DNA from: Lonicera japonica
Lineage: Eukaryota > Streptophyta > Magnoliopsida > Dipsacales > Caprifoliaceae
Assembly (NCBI GenBank): GCA_021464415.1
Contig: CM038465.1
Coordinates: 17,763,839-17,827,838 of the forward strand
DNA length: 64,000 nt
Direction: 5' to 3'
Part shown: one piece after another, positions 36,639-48,915 of the stretch
How positions within the stretch are numbered: position 1 is the first letter of the stretch
Layout: every line of letters starts with the position of its first letter
The notes under the pieces: model-generated
What the model was told of the DNA's origin: nothing
What the model saw: the letters and a program-made list of their open reading frames with translations, nothing else
Databases searched by the model: none
Position numbers and translations under genes: made by a program

Positions 36639-37730
36639 GGGGGGTGTATTCAATTGAGATTTTAAAAGATTGTTTATGGATAATTTAGTCCAGCGGATTT
36701 TAAAAGACTATTTAAGAATGTAATGACTTATAAGATTTTTTTTAAAAGATTTTTTATACTCAAGATTTTTTATGTTTGGATTTTAAAGATTATATCATTA
36801 GAATTTATAAGATTTGAAAGGACTACATGGATTTTTTATACTCAAGACTTTTTATGTTTGGATTTTATGATAAGTATGTTTAGTTCAATGATGCACAAAT
36901 TCTCCGGCATCAGCCTCTACAACCCAAGCTTTCCAAATGATGGTGGAATTTTTCCTTACCAAAGGTTTTATAAAATCCGCTACCATTTCTTAATAAAAGA
37001 AACGAAAAAAAAATTAATAAACATTATGATTCTTGTGAAAGCCAGAGAGTGCCAATTTTGGTATTTATACCCATCAATGAAATTTATTTAAAATATCAAT
37101 AAAATTATGCAAGCAATCTTCAAAATGTGGTTTAATTGAAGGGCCCCACTCTTCAATGGCAATAAGACACTAAAGGGAAAAATATATTAAAATACATAAA
37201 AATAGTTCAAATCTCAAAGAATATGAAAATGTACACATACATGCATACATATATGTGTATATATATATAAAGAGAGAGATGATATATACATACCCACTTC
37301 ATAAACAGAAGCATTGGTGAAGTTGAAAAAGGAAATGGGTGAAAGGAAGAGGTAAAGGTAGAGACGAGAGATGAGAGAATTGGTAAATCTCTAGCATAAA
37401 ACAAAAGTCTCACGAGAAAAGTCTCATGGGTTAGGGTGGGATTCTTTATAGGGTTTGGTATTTATACTTTCCACTAAAAAGTCACACAAATTCCTAATTT
37501 TTAAAAAATCCATTAAAATTAACAAGCTTTTGAATACCAAAAGACTTTTTGTTACTTGTTTAAAGTCCTGATTGAATACCACTAAATTTGGACATACTCT
37601 TTAAAATATCCAAATAGTCCTGATTGAATACCACAAGACTTATTTAAATTATTTAAAAGTCTTAATTGAATACCACAAGACTTATTTATCCCAAAATAAT
37701 CTTTTAAAATCCTAATTGAATACACCCCCC
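36639..37730. mobile_element. Tourist-like (TAA target) element in U5
   Basis: The termini are GGGGGGTGTATTCAATT followed by a similar AGATTTTAAAAGATT stretch, in inverted orientation. TAA lies at 36636-36638 and 37731-37733, and the sister units have the empty site GACTAAAGTTAG. Blocks such as AAAGTCYTGATTGAATACCA recur within ~150 bases of the right end and resemble subterminal repeats. The ORFs inside (36723-37091, 37207-37413) match nothing I recognise, so it appears non-autonomous. Confidence 0.75.
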
Positions 37731-37999
37731 TAAAGTTAGAGAGGATGCGACTCAACATTTTTTTTTATGAGAGAACTTAATTTTTCCTTACCTGACATGA
37801 AAATGCCCCCAAGGTACATTGTAAATGTCATATCACTAAATTAAATTTACAGTAAAGATACATTGTCCTTATTTAGCAAAAGTTTAGTATTTTATAACAA
37901 AAATATGAGTATTGATACGTGTATTAACCAAATGACCAAGTTAATAGTGTAATTATGTGAGGTGAGGGGTACTGGTTTAAGTTGGTATATTATTGCTTA

Positions 38000-40900
38000 C
38001 ACTACAAGAAAAATGGCCTTTTGTGACGAGAGAAAAACCGTCACAAAAGGTAAAAATCCGTCACAAAAACACATTTGTGACAGCTTTGCGACGGTTTTCA
38101 TAGCGTTACAAGTTAGGTGTGTCTCAAAAACTCGGTGACAGCAAAATTCCGTGACAAATACTTTTTGTGACGGATTTGTGACGGTTTTGTTGGTGTTACA
38201 AAAAACCTGTCGTTTTTGTCAATCTATTGTCACAGACTATTTGTGACGGCTTGAAGCGTTACTTATATTGTTATTGTGACGACAAGTGCCGTTACAAATA
38301 TGTAACTTTGCCCATCACAAATAGTGTATTTTTGACAGCTTGTTCTCGTTACAAACAAACACATACCTTATTTATGACAACTTATATTAACCGTCACAAA
38401 AGGTATTCAACAGCGTCACAACACTACTGCTTAGTCGGATTAATATTTGAAAGTTGCTTTTATTAATATTTTAGTTCTATCAAACTAATTAAAACAACAA
38501 AAAAACAAAACTAGATAACATCAACTAAATAATTTCCATCACATAGTTTAAACCAAACCAAAATACAGTATCCAAAAGTACTATCCACCACATATTGTTC
38601 AATATCAATCCAAAATTTTAAAATGGTGCATACAACATAGTCTAAGTAAACAAAACTATTGTCTATATCATGAAAACTCTTTTCCAAAAAGAAATCAATT
38701 GTAGTAGTCTTGCTTGCACAACTTTCATTTCCCTTCATTCAGATCCTGAAACATAAAAAAATTGGATATTAGGCATTAAATAACATAAAGTAAAAATGGA
38801 TATTGGTTAGTTCAATCCAACTTTTATCCATATATATTTAACCTAATGAAATATCAAGCACAAAATATAGCATCATTAACAAGCACAAAAAAAACAAGGA
38901 TTAAATTATATATGCATCTTCATAATAGGGATATAGTTCTAACTAAAAATTTATTTGACCAACTTAAATACCAAACTCAACATACAATTACAATTATAGA
39001 GTTCAAATGCATTCCTAAAAATAACGTATAAAGAGCATTCCTAAAAATAGTCCAAGTGTAGCAGTCCTATAAAAATGGTGCAAGTGCTAACTTAAAATCT
39101 AATCAATTTTTAACAAAATCCAAAAACCATATATGCTATTAGTTTAATTCTATGTAGCACCGCATCACCATAGCAGTGCAAGCACAAAATGATCCAATTT
39201 TCACTTTTCTTGGGCATTTTATCGAACAGTACATAGGCATTTAAACTATAATAATATGGTAATACCTATCCACTTTAAAAACTATAACTACACCTAATCG
39301 CAATTTCAAAATACATGGGCATTTAAATTATTTACGCAACTAAACCTAATTCACATTTTCCATTTAAACAAACATCAATCGCTTGGCTTATAAGGAAAGC
39401 TCATGAAACTAATAAGTAGAATGAATTTGCAACCATGCCAATAAAATAAAAAAAAAACTAATTAAATATGCAGAGGGTTTACAAGAATAAATAAATACCT
39501 AACAACTTGCTGTTGCTTTTGTGTGTACGTGCTCTACGACGTCGTCTTAGCGTCGAATTTGTACAAGCACAAAGCAAGCCTAATTTCACTGCAAAACTTA
39601 CAAGAATAAGATAAATCTATGAACCATAAGCTAAAATTGAAGTAGTGCAAGTGCTCTATGAGCTGGTAATCGTCAGGAGCCAAAATTGCCAAAACTTATT
39701 TCACCAATTATGTCTAATATTAGAATTAGAGAGTTTAAATGCAGTCCTAAAACTAGTGTATAAAGAACAGTCCTAAAAACAATGTAAGTGCAGCAGTCCT
39801 ATAAAAACAGTGCACGTGCCAACTTTTTATCCAATTAGTTTTTAACAAAATCTAGAAATGTGCAACAGTCCCCAAATTTAGTCCTAAAGCAGTCCCTAAA
39901 TTCAGTCCTAAAATAGTCCATCTGCTGCTTGCTTAGTCCTGAAACTAAAACGGATATACTGAACTGAAATGCAGTAATCTGATATGAAACAATATGAAAT
40001 TAAAGCAATCTGAAACTGATATGCTTTCATTCATCATGCTATCATTAAATTGTGAAATGGATAAATTACGAAATCAATTACACTGTATAAACAAAAAAAA
40101 TTAAACATCAATTGCACTACTTTTTTTATTTATTATTTTTTTCCCGGATGTGATTAAGTTCAAAAATCAAAATCATTTTTTTTTGTTCTCCTTTATTTAC
40201 TTAAGAAATTAATAGCGAAGAAGAGGATAATAATTAAGTCCCTAGAGCATTTATATCGTCTTTACATATCTATCTCGTGTTAACATAAGAAAATTTATAC
40301 TGCATTTGATACACTTAAATCCTAAGTATCAAGTATGTGAGGCTATCCACTGGCAGCAAATGCTCTACATTATAATTTTAATACATATTACTCTATTATA
40401 AGTAGAGTAGATGGGAACTGAAGAATAAACATATGATAAAATCAAAGGTTTTTAATTTTCAACATTTGAAGATGAATGTAATTGCCATATGGCAGTTAAA
40501 ATGGATGCACCAGTACCTGAAGCAGACCCAAGGGGGACAAGGTGGGCTTCAACATAGGGGAAAATTTTGAAAAAATCCACTAGCACTTGTTAAAAAAAAA
40601 AAGGTGGTATAAACCCACTCCTTTACTAAATTTTAGCCCACCCCTCATAAAATTCCTAAGTACACCCCTGACCAGTACTGATTGAGTGGTGAAAAATCAA
40701 GAAAGGACAATGGACACTACCTTTCCATATAATTCAAAGAAGAGGGGCTTCACTTAAAAAGACAGAAGCCAGTCAAAAGTTCTAAACTAAACATTATCAT
40801 GTTATCATTAGAAGCAATGGTATATCTGTGTAAGTACAAAGATAAAATAAAAACTTTGCAAATCACCAAAATTGAAAAAAATGCAATGTTCTTGCTTAAT

Positions 40901-42892
40901 TCTTTTTTCTTTGCTTCAGTTAACATTGGTGTCTCTCCTTTGTCCTTACTAATATCAAACATTGTTTAGTTCAATGACATAGAGAGAGATATAAATTGAC
41001 ATCTAATCAACATAATGAATAGGATAATACTATAATAGAAAGCTTATAATCACACTCGAACTCCTTAATAATTGTTAATATGCTTCATCGATGGACTAGG
41101 AAAAGAAAAAGGAATTACTGAACTTCTTGACATACTAGCACTCGATAGCTCAAAATGATTGCATAAAATGTATTTAACATATATGTGCAAATTTATAAAA
41201 CTTATTGATAACATTCAAAATGATGGCCCCAACTATTTTATAAATGTGTATCTCGAATCAATCCAAACAAAGCAGTTCAATCTAAGACTTTACAGATATG
41301 AGATAACTAGATAACCAATAACTAAACTATACTTTTGAATTCAAGATGTGATCGATTAATCTCGCAAGAATTTGTTATGATTTAACCAAATAAAATATGC
41401 ATTTTAGGTATAAATATGTATACATATTGAGAGAGAAGGGGCCTTACTTGGAAGTGGGATTCTCCAGTTAGGGTTAGGGTTTTGGAGGTAAAGCCTCATC
41501 GACGGCTGTGGTGGTGGTGAGCAATGGCAGTGGTGAGCAATGGTGGAGTAGACTAGGGTTTCAAGGTGGAGAAGAAGTGTGGTGATGGTGGTTACGATTG
41601 AAACGGGATGATTATGGTGATTGGCGATGGAGATGAGGATGGGTTCTGAGCGGGAGGAAGGAGGGTTCTGAGCGGGAGAGAAAAGGGGGTTTGTGCGGGC
41701 AAAGTTTTGGAGGAAGATACAAATTTGGGATTTCTCAAATAAGTTAATTCTTTTTTTCCCTTTTTTTAATAATAATTTTTTGTTTTAATGTTTAACAAAG
41801 ATAATTAATTAAATTAATTAATGAATATGTATATATTAAAAATTTAATAATTAGTATGAAATAAAAATAATCACAAATAAACAAAAACATAATATCAAGT
41901 ATAAAATTTAATTAATAATTATAAAAAAATCATAAAATCAATCAACTATAGAAAAATGTTATAAATACATGATAAAAATTGATCAGATATACAAAACTGT
42001 AATATATTTTTAGAATTGGTAGATAGTTAATTTTATTAAATGTATGTAGATTATTATGTACAGTTTTACAAAATGATATAACACTCATATAAATAATTTT
42101 GCGGTGAGTTTTACAGAACACCTAATTCAACACAAACTCTAACTTGTAAAATTATTTGAACTAAATAAAGTAAAGTTTAAATTTATTTAAAATACTAATA
42201 CTGATATAAAAATATAAAGAGTTATACATTTATATTGTTTTATTTAATGTAAATCTTAAATTTTTTGTTTAATTATTTTCACCAAATAAAGTTTTTGTAA
42301 TTTTAATATGGTTTACTAAATACACATACTTTTGCGATGAGTTTTGAAAAACACCTAATTCAACACAAACACTAACTTATATAGTTATTTTAACCGAATA
42401 AAGTAGAGTTTAAATGTATTTAAAATATTAATACTGATATAAAAGTATATGGAGTTATAAACTTATATTGTTTTATTTAATGTAAATCTTAAAAATTTTG
42501 TTTAATTATTTTAACCAAATAAAGTTACTGTAAATCTTAAAATATTTTATTTATTATTAAGGGGCATATTTGTCTTCACAAAAATGAAAAAAACACACTT
42601 AAGTTATTCGTACTTTTATATATAGTATAGATTATTCAAAATAATAGTATTGTTGCTTAATAATATATATTTTTTGTAGCAGCACACTTAGCCGTGACAA
42701 ATGATATTATTTGTCGCGGTTTTATGTTTAACCGTCACAAATAACTTTTTATTCGTAACGGGATTGTATCTAGCCGTGACAAATAATTTTATTTGTGACG
42801 GGACCAAAATATGTGACAAATAAATGCCTTTTGTAACGGTTTTCAAGCCGTTACAAAAATATTCGTCACAAAAGGCCTTTTTTCTTGTAGTG
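38000..42892. mobile_element. CACTA (En/Spm) transposon, non-autonomous
   Basis: Termini CACTACAAGAAAAATGGCC and GGCCTTTTTTCTTGTAGTG, with TTA on both sides (37997-37999, 42893-42895); the site is empty in the sister units. Subterminal regions are packed with the motif TTTGTGACGG in both orientations, as expected of transposase-binding repeats (38015-38420 and 42680-42870). No TNP1/TNP2 coding was found. Internal direct repeats lie at about 38995-39110/39735-39845 and 42101-42295/42332-42527. A GC-richer block at 41450-41710 may be a leader or a captured exon. Confidence 0.85.
41450..41710 (-). other. GC-rich leader-like block inside the CACTA element
   Basis: On the minus strand it reads like a plant 5' UTR or first exon: CT/CC-rich, with AAAACCCTAACCCTAAC and ending CCACTTCCAA|GTAAGG, a strong splice donor at about 41449. 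There are two direct copies of CCCGCTCAGAACC. It may be the first exon of a lost transposase transcript or a captured host fragment. No product is recognisable. Confidence 0.35.
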
Positions 42893-43737
42893 TTATTCTA
42901 AAAAAAGTATAAAAGTCAAAATGGTATATCAATTAATTTGAGGAGAGAGTTAATGTCTATTATATCATTCTCTCTTGTACTTGTATTGTGAGAGTTTACC
43001 TTTTTTTCTTGTCTTCATTGTTATGCAGTTGTTAAGAAATTAGTGTAAAGCTGTGTGCTACACATGATAAACGTATAATATTCTCTATTATAGTGAAGAA
43101 AATTTAATCAACTAGTGTTGGATTGCTGATCGGGAAGGAGTTCTTTCTGTTGTTTTAACTGCAACTACAAAGTTTTTTGCCTCGCTTGACTCTTGAGTTC
43201 GAGCCCCTTCTAAGGCGCATTTATTGGTACTAAATTTAGGAACCACTTGCACGATTAGAGAAAAGGTAATATCCTTTTGGGCCAATGGACTTCAGTACCT
43301 TTAGCAAGTGAGTAACTCACTATGTCAAGTAATGGCTTAATGCTCTGTAGCAAATTCCTAAGATACCATGCCTACTTATCCATTTATGTACCAGGAAAAA
43401 AAACTGTAAAATGTGACGCCTACTTATCCATTTATGTATCAGGAAAAAATAAGTGGGCTTATAGAAAAATATTCTTGCATACCTACATTTTTATACTATC
43501 AATTGAGTAAGAGTTTATCGACTACACCTATAAATGTTAGCGTATAATAAAAGTATGGTTAATGAGAGATAAATTAGCCACCAAGACATAAAGAATTACT
43601 TGTCTACTATTATCAAAAATATTTTATTATATTCCACATTGATCTCAAAGGTGCGCTACAATGGGTGGTTTGCTTAGATATGAAATCTTAAAACATACGA
43701 CAGAACTACAAATTATTCAGTAATGTAAATTTCTTTT

Positions 43738-44902
43738 TTAATCATGTTTGATAGTTGGACCGCAACAACAAATTCCAGTATCCACATTGCAGTGAGGAAA
43801 GGGTTCAGGAAAGTGTGAACAAGGATTGACACAATCGGCGTTAGCCTTGCAAGGTTCTGCGCCTTTTGGAAGGCAGGGACTGATAGCATTGATAGTTTCT
43901 GCATCACAAAGATCAATTAATTAGGAACTCCCTAATGAAGCACTTACATTACACAGGCAGTAACATGATGCAACTCAGTATGCAGTACAATATTCTTAAA
44001 AGATAAATGTAAGCACGACTATGCTGATTATTACATAGGTATATATATATATATATGTGTGTGTGTGCGTGCTTATATATGTATATATATAGATGTTCGT
44101 GCAAGCGTGTGCACTATATAACAGAACTTTTTAAGATATTAATTAACACGATTCCAATTTCAAAATGAATCAAAATATATATACGCGGGTGCACTAAAAC
44201 AATTAAAAATCAATGGTTTTTATGATGGTTTTTTAAGGATTGTCTTTATGTTTTTTTTTTTTTTTTTAAATAAGGACCTTTCATTGTGAGAAATAAACGA
44301 ATGATTTTTTTTTCTTCATAAAACTCGGTAGAGTTGATCTCTATATAAAATGAGTCATAATCTCATCAAAAAAATCAGTTTAGTAGTTGAAATATGACCC
44401 TATAAAATTTCGATCAATGGACAAACCGAACATTTATCACATTATTATAACACTCGCTTCGCGTTTGAATTTTTGGATGAAATTTTGTGATTATAATTTG
44501 CTATTATTGAGATTATCTCCGTCACTTTTGAAAATAAAAAATTAACGCATTACCTCTCGACATAAACCATCATTATTTTAACAAAATAAAGGCGAACTAG
44601 TTCTTACACCAACCTCTCCCTATATTTAAGGGAGCTAGAGGTTCTTAATCAAAACGATAGTCTTTATTTTGTATAAAAATATTTATTGTTTGGAACTTTA
44701 AAAATTAGAGGGGAGAGAGGCTGCAGCAATATCAAACCCAAGAATTTTGGAGCTTTCAAAATTCTTAAATGGGTGACTTTATTAAGACAATTGTACACTG
44801 TTAAGAATATTAGCGAGAAAATATACAGAATAAGAGCATACCAAAAGATTGAGCAAATAAAACAAGAAAAACAAAAACAAAACCCATTTGAAACTGTGCC
44901 AT
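43738..44902 (-). CDS. Secreted cysteine-rich peptide, copy E (short tail)
   Basis: Exon 1 is 44902-44842: the signal peptide is two residues shorter (MAQFQMGF) through an in-frame 6-bp deletion. The intron is 943 bp. Exon 2 is 43898-43738, giving 73 residues. All eight cysteines and their spacing are kept (SPC, EPC, ADC, NPC, PHC, CCC). A Tyr codon after KHD has become TAA, removing seven C-terminal residues; the cysteine domain is unaffected. It is the most diverged intact copy (INAIS, GAEPCKANADC, SHFPEPFPHCN). The promoter is conserved. Probably functional, possibly with altered specificity. Confidence 0.7.
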
Positions 44903-44982
44903 TTGCTTTAATTTCACAAAGTTGTTTTGAGTGTCTAAATTAAGTTTGAGCTAATTATATTATTAGGGTGTAGAGAATGGCT

Positions 44983-44994
44983 GTTTATTTATAG
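44983..44994 (-). promoter_or_regulatory. TATA box of cysteine-rich gene E
   Basis: CTATAAATAAAC on the minus strand, identical to gene B. The flank beyond it, including GTGAAAGCRAAAAGAG (plus strand), is also conserved with gene B. Confidence 0.6.
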
Positions 44995-45166
44995 TGAAAG
45001 CAAAAAGAGGTTGCATAATTCTAGATTTGATAAATTAAAAGTCTCATAATTAGTATAGTGACTACTTTCCTTTTTGTGTTAAAAAAATATACATCTACCT
45101 TCCTTTAATTTATTAAAAAAACAAAATTACCTTCCTTTCTTAAACAACATAATACTAATTATTCAA

Positions 45167-46248
45167 TCCTTTTGTATATAGAAAGTTATTAATTAAGGAA
45201 TTAATTGTCTTTGGTTTAAAAAAAATATAATTAAGTTAAAGCAATTATTCATACGGGTGGTGTCAGAAATTTTACTAAGAATATAACATTGGAAATAAAA
45301 TTAATTTGGGAGAAGAAATAGCTAGTAAATGTATATTTCTTAAAAATTTAATACCTACTAAAAGTTGTCTTAACAAATTATTCCAAAGTACATTAAAAAT
45401 TCTATAAATTAGTAAGGTTGGGATCCAGCAATTTTATTAATTAAACAAGATTTTAATTTATTGATAAATTAATATTTATTAATTTATTGAAAGTTTTGTA
45501 TTTCCAATATTGTTTTCTTGATTTTCCCTAGATTCTATTTCCTATAAACTTAATCAAGTAAATAATATTATCCTTTGATAAATCATAAATAATTTAAAAG
45601 ATTTATGTTTCTAATATTGTGATATCAATCTCTCCTAAATTTTTATTTTTTATAAACTTAATTAAACAATTATGCTATTCTTTGATCTTCTAATATTGAG
45701 ATAAGGTAAAATAGTAAGTTTAAAAAGATTATTATTAATTTACGTAACTGATTGACTTAAGGGGGTCTTATAAAAAAATATATCTTATAATCTAATAAAA
45801 ATATTAATTTAACTCTTGAATTTAAACAAAATTTATTAATTTAACAATATTATTATTTTATCCAAATTTATTGTAAATAATTATAGTCTTCAAAATCCCA
45901 ACCTTAGGGATGTGATGTGAACCACTACTGCTGCATGAGCTCTCATTGGTAGATTTATTTTTTAGGGCAGGCCATCTTCTTTAAATTCCTATAATACCCT
46001 TAATTATTTTAATAAATTAAACTCATGATCTACCCTCACAAAAAATGATAGCCTTCTCTTCAAGAAAAAAAAAGAAAAAAGAAAAAGAATCGTCTTTTGC
46101 TGGAGGAATTCTATTATGAGAATAATCAACACTCAACCCTCACATTATAATATCAAATTAATACAATTTTCACTGACTCACAAACATACACCCAAATTTC
46201 CACTCTTCTACCCCCTTTCTTTCTCATCAACCTTTGAAAAAAAAAAGA
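45167..46248. other. AT-rich intergenic DNA, nothing recognised
   Basis: Very AT-rich sequence between the end of unit U5 and the inverted-repeat element at 46249. No gene, no clear repeat border and no RNA gene were seen. Confidence 0.5.
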
Positions 46249-48915
46249 GATAATTATATTTCTCACGCATAAAGTTTACTATTTGTCCTACTTTGATCCA
46301 CAAAGTACCAAAAGATACTCATAAAACCAAAAAGTCTAACACGCGTTCTACTGTGGTTCAAAATTGGACAGGTTGTTAGAAAAATAGACAGAATCTCACA
46401 TGTGACTAACACGTGACATATCCAGAGGGGCAATATTGGTAAATCCACTGTGTTTTACCCGCAAACCTGATGTGTCAAGAAATTGGTATAATTTATCATA
46501 CCAATTTCTAATTTAGAGAACATATATTAATACTATTTTTCTATTTTTAATGTTTGTCAGGTACTAGAAAATAATTGAAGAAGATTGAGAAAAATAAAGA
46601 AATTAAATATTGTGAAGACACTTAAAATTGGTCAATACTTTCGAATGCATTACTTTTTACTCGGAACTCTAAATAGTGCGATTCATGAGCCTAATTTGCA
46701 GAGAATTTCGAGAACAAAAATGATAATATGTGCCCTTAGGGCACATGTTAAAACTACTATAAATAAAAATAATGAAATCTTAGATGATAATCTGTGTCAT
46801 ATTTAATGCATATTGGGAGTTAATTATTTTCAAAAATAGGTACTTAACATGTGCCCTTAAGGCAATGTTAACATGACCCTTTTGAGAATTACAACTTTTC
46901 AGTTTAGTAATTTTTCAAATTCAGCCATTTTGGAGTCCAAAATTGCATTGCAAAACGAATAATTAAAAATGGCAAAAATTTGTTATATTTAATTATAGGC
47001 CAATTCATATATTTATTATTAATATTAACGAGCCCAGCGGCCAAAGTAAAGCCGAAGTCCATTCAATCAAGTTAGCTAGCCCATTACTATATCTCAATTT
47101 CCATGTCTTGATTTAAGCCAAGCCATCAAATTAATTAAAGCCCTAATTTGAACCACCACAAATATAAAAAGCGCACAGCCGCAGCCAACATAAACAGTGC
47201 TGCCGAGCCTTCTTCCTCTTCTTTTTAAATTTTTTTTTTGTTTTCTTATTTTCTTTTACTTTAATAACTTAAAGATTGAAGATTTATTTTTATTATTTAA
47301 TTAATTACATGTCAAGTAAATTTTCTTTTAATTTCATTTGCTATTTAATTTATTCTATGCTACTGTAAATTTGTGTTAGGATTATGATAAGTATATTTAA
47401 TTGCTTCGTCTACAAATTAGTATTCACGCCAATTGACTCTATTAATTTAATACTTTAATCTTAAATAAAATTCTTCCTTATTGGATGCCTATTTTAATTG
47501 ATAAAAAAATAAATTTGGATTATCATTATTTTTTTATTGGATTCACCTTATGATTTGTTGAGAGTGGATTTAGGTTGTGTTTTGACAGATATAGTGAGTG
47601 TTTTGATTTTATACAATAGTTTGGCTGTGAAAAAAATATAATTTGATTTTATAAATTAATGAAACTTGAATGATTTTATTTTTTGCAAATAATAAAGTCG
47701 AGAGACCAAATTGTTGCGAGACAATAGTAGAGTTGGCGTGCATGAATACTGAGGAAGATGATATTAAATATATGACTCCGAAACTTTAGTTAATTAATTC
47801 ATTGATTTTATTATCTTTATTAATATTTTTTAATTTATTTTCATTACTTTAGTTTACTTTCATTATTTTGTTTTATTTAATTTTCTTTATTCTATTTGTT
47901 TGATTAGTATAAAAGTTTTCTAGTTGGATTAGGAGTTTAGTGAAAAATTAATAAGAAAATTAGAAAACATATTGTTTGAATCTCTGTGAGATCGATCTCG
48001 TTTATCACAACAAAACCCCGCACCGTTTAACAACACATTGTTATTAATTGTCTTCTTTTCGGCATTTCTCCCTCTTTCTTTCTTTCACTATCTTCCCAAA
48101 CACACTTCTCTCTCTACATAGTCTACACGCACACACACACTCTCTCTCTACCAATAAAATCTCCAAAAATCGCAAAAACTAAACATTCGTTCACTTTTAG
48201 ATCACTCTTGAGCCTCTCAAAACCCTAGCCAAACCTCAGATCTACTCTTATTGGATCACTTCACTACACTTCACCATGAATCAATAGCTATATATATATA
48301 TATAAATAAAATGGCTATCAACGACTCGACAAAGCATCAAAGTCCTAGTCCTAGTCCTTGGCCACTGGCACCGGAATCCACCTCATTGCCATCGCCGTAG
48401 TCATCTTGGACCAAGCACACCGATTTCCACCCAAAGTTCTCTGGCAAATCTAATGCCAGAGATTCCAGCCAAATCGCGATTCAGCCAAAGCCAAGAATGC
48501 AACAAACACTGCAATTTTTATTGTGGGTAAAGTACTATTAACCATAGGGGTGCCAAAATCTTGTACCTTTAGTGAAAGCAAGTTCCAAGTCATTAGCAGA
48601 ATCAATGGGATATCAATCTAGAGTTTGATGTTCGGATTTTTAGAGTTCTAAAGCGCTCTCTCTCTCTCGCTCTCTCTCTCTAAACAACTTTAATTTAGGG
48701 ATTTAGGGTTTCGATCGAGGTTAACAATGCATTAGCGGGAAAAGGGAATGTGATTTACTAATATTGCCCCTCTAGATATGTCACGTGTTATTTACACGCG
48801 AGATTCTATCTAATTTTGGACTACTGTGGGATGCGGGTTAAATTTTTGGGTTTTATGAGTGCCTTATTGTACTTTGTGGACCAAAGTGGGACAAAGAGTA
48901 ATCTTTTGTAATTAG
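46249..48915. mobile_element. Long-TIR element, probable Pack-MULE
   Basis: The left arm (46249-46447) and right arm (48742-48915) are inverted copies: both contain CCACTTTGRTCCACAAAGTAC, CTCATAAAACC, AACACGTGACATATC and GAGGGGCAATATT. Arms of ~175-200 bp fit Mutator-like elements. The exact ends and the 9-bp target duplication are not clear because the outer parts have diverged. The interior has two unlike parts: 47030-48030 (a promoter- or LTR-like stretch with GTGAGATCGATCTCG) and 48050-48530 (a gene-derived fragment). Confidence 0.6.
48311..48520 (+). pseudogene. Captured 5' exon of a nucleobase-ascorbate transporter (NAT11/12-like)
   Basis: After a leader-like stretch (CT repeats, CAAAACCCTAGCC) an ATG at 48311 opens a frame reading SPSPSPWPLAPES, then SSWTKHTDFHPKFSGK and DSSQIAIQPKP. 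From memory, this matches the N-terminal cytosolic region of plant NAT11/NAT12 proteins (PWP..PES...SSW.K.TGF.PKFSG). A TAG codon interrupts the frame after LPSP, and several conserved residues have drifted. No membrane-spanning part follows. It is a transposon-borne fragment, not a gene. Confidence 0.5.

Larger units (their letters stand above)
35961..45166. repeat. Segmental repeat unit U5
   Basis: Starts with GACAGAGAAGAAAATCAGTG after the promoter flank of gene D and ends after the promoter flank of gene E at about 45166, where array similarity stops. Two large insertions account for most of its length: a 1.1-kb Tourist-like element and a 4.9-kb CACTA element. Without them it is about 3.2 kb. 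Confidence 0.8.

Noticed and set aside
46725..46870. Palindrome GTGCCCTTAGGGCAC with a second GTGCCCTTAAGGC nearby
   Set aside because: It may be the two ends of a very small MITE, but the target duplication and a full inverted terminus could not be shown.
47030..48030. Possible LTR ending GTGAGATCGATCTCG inside the Pack-MULE
   Set aside because: There are no TG...CA ends with a duplication, no primer site and no coding region. It is mentioned only as LTR-like.
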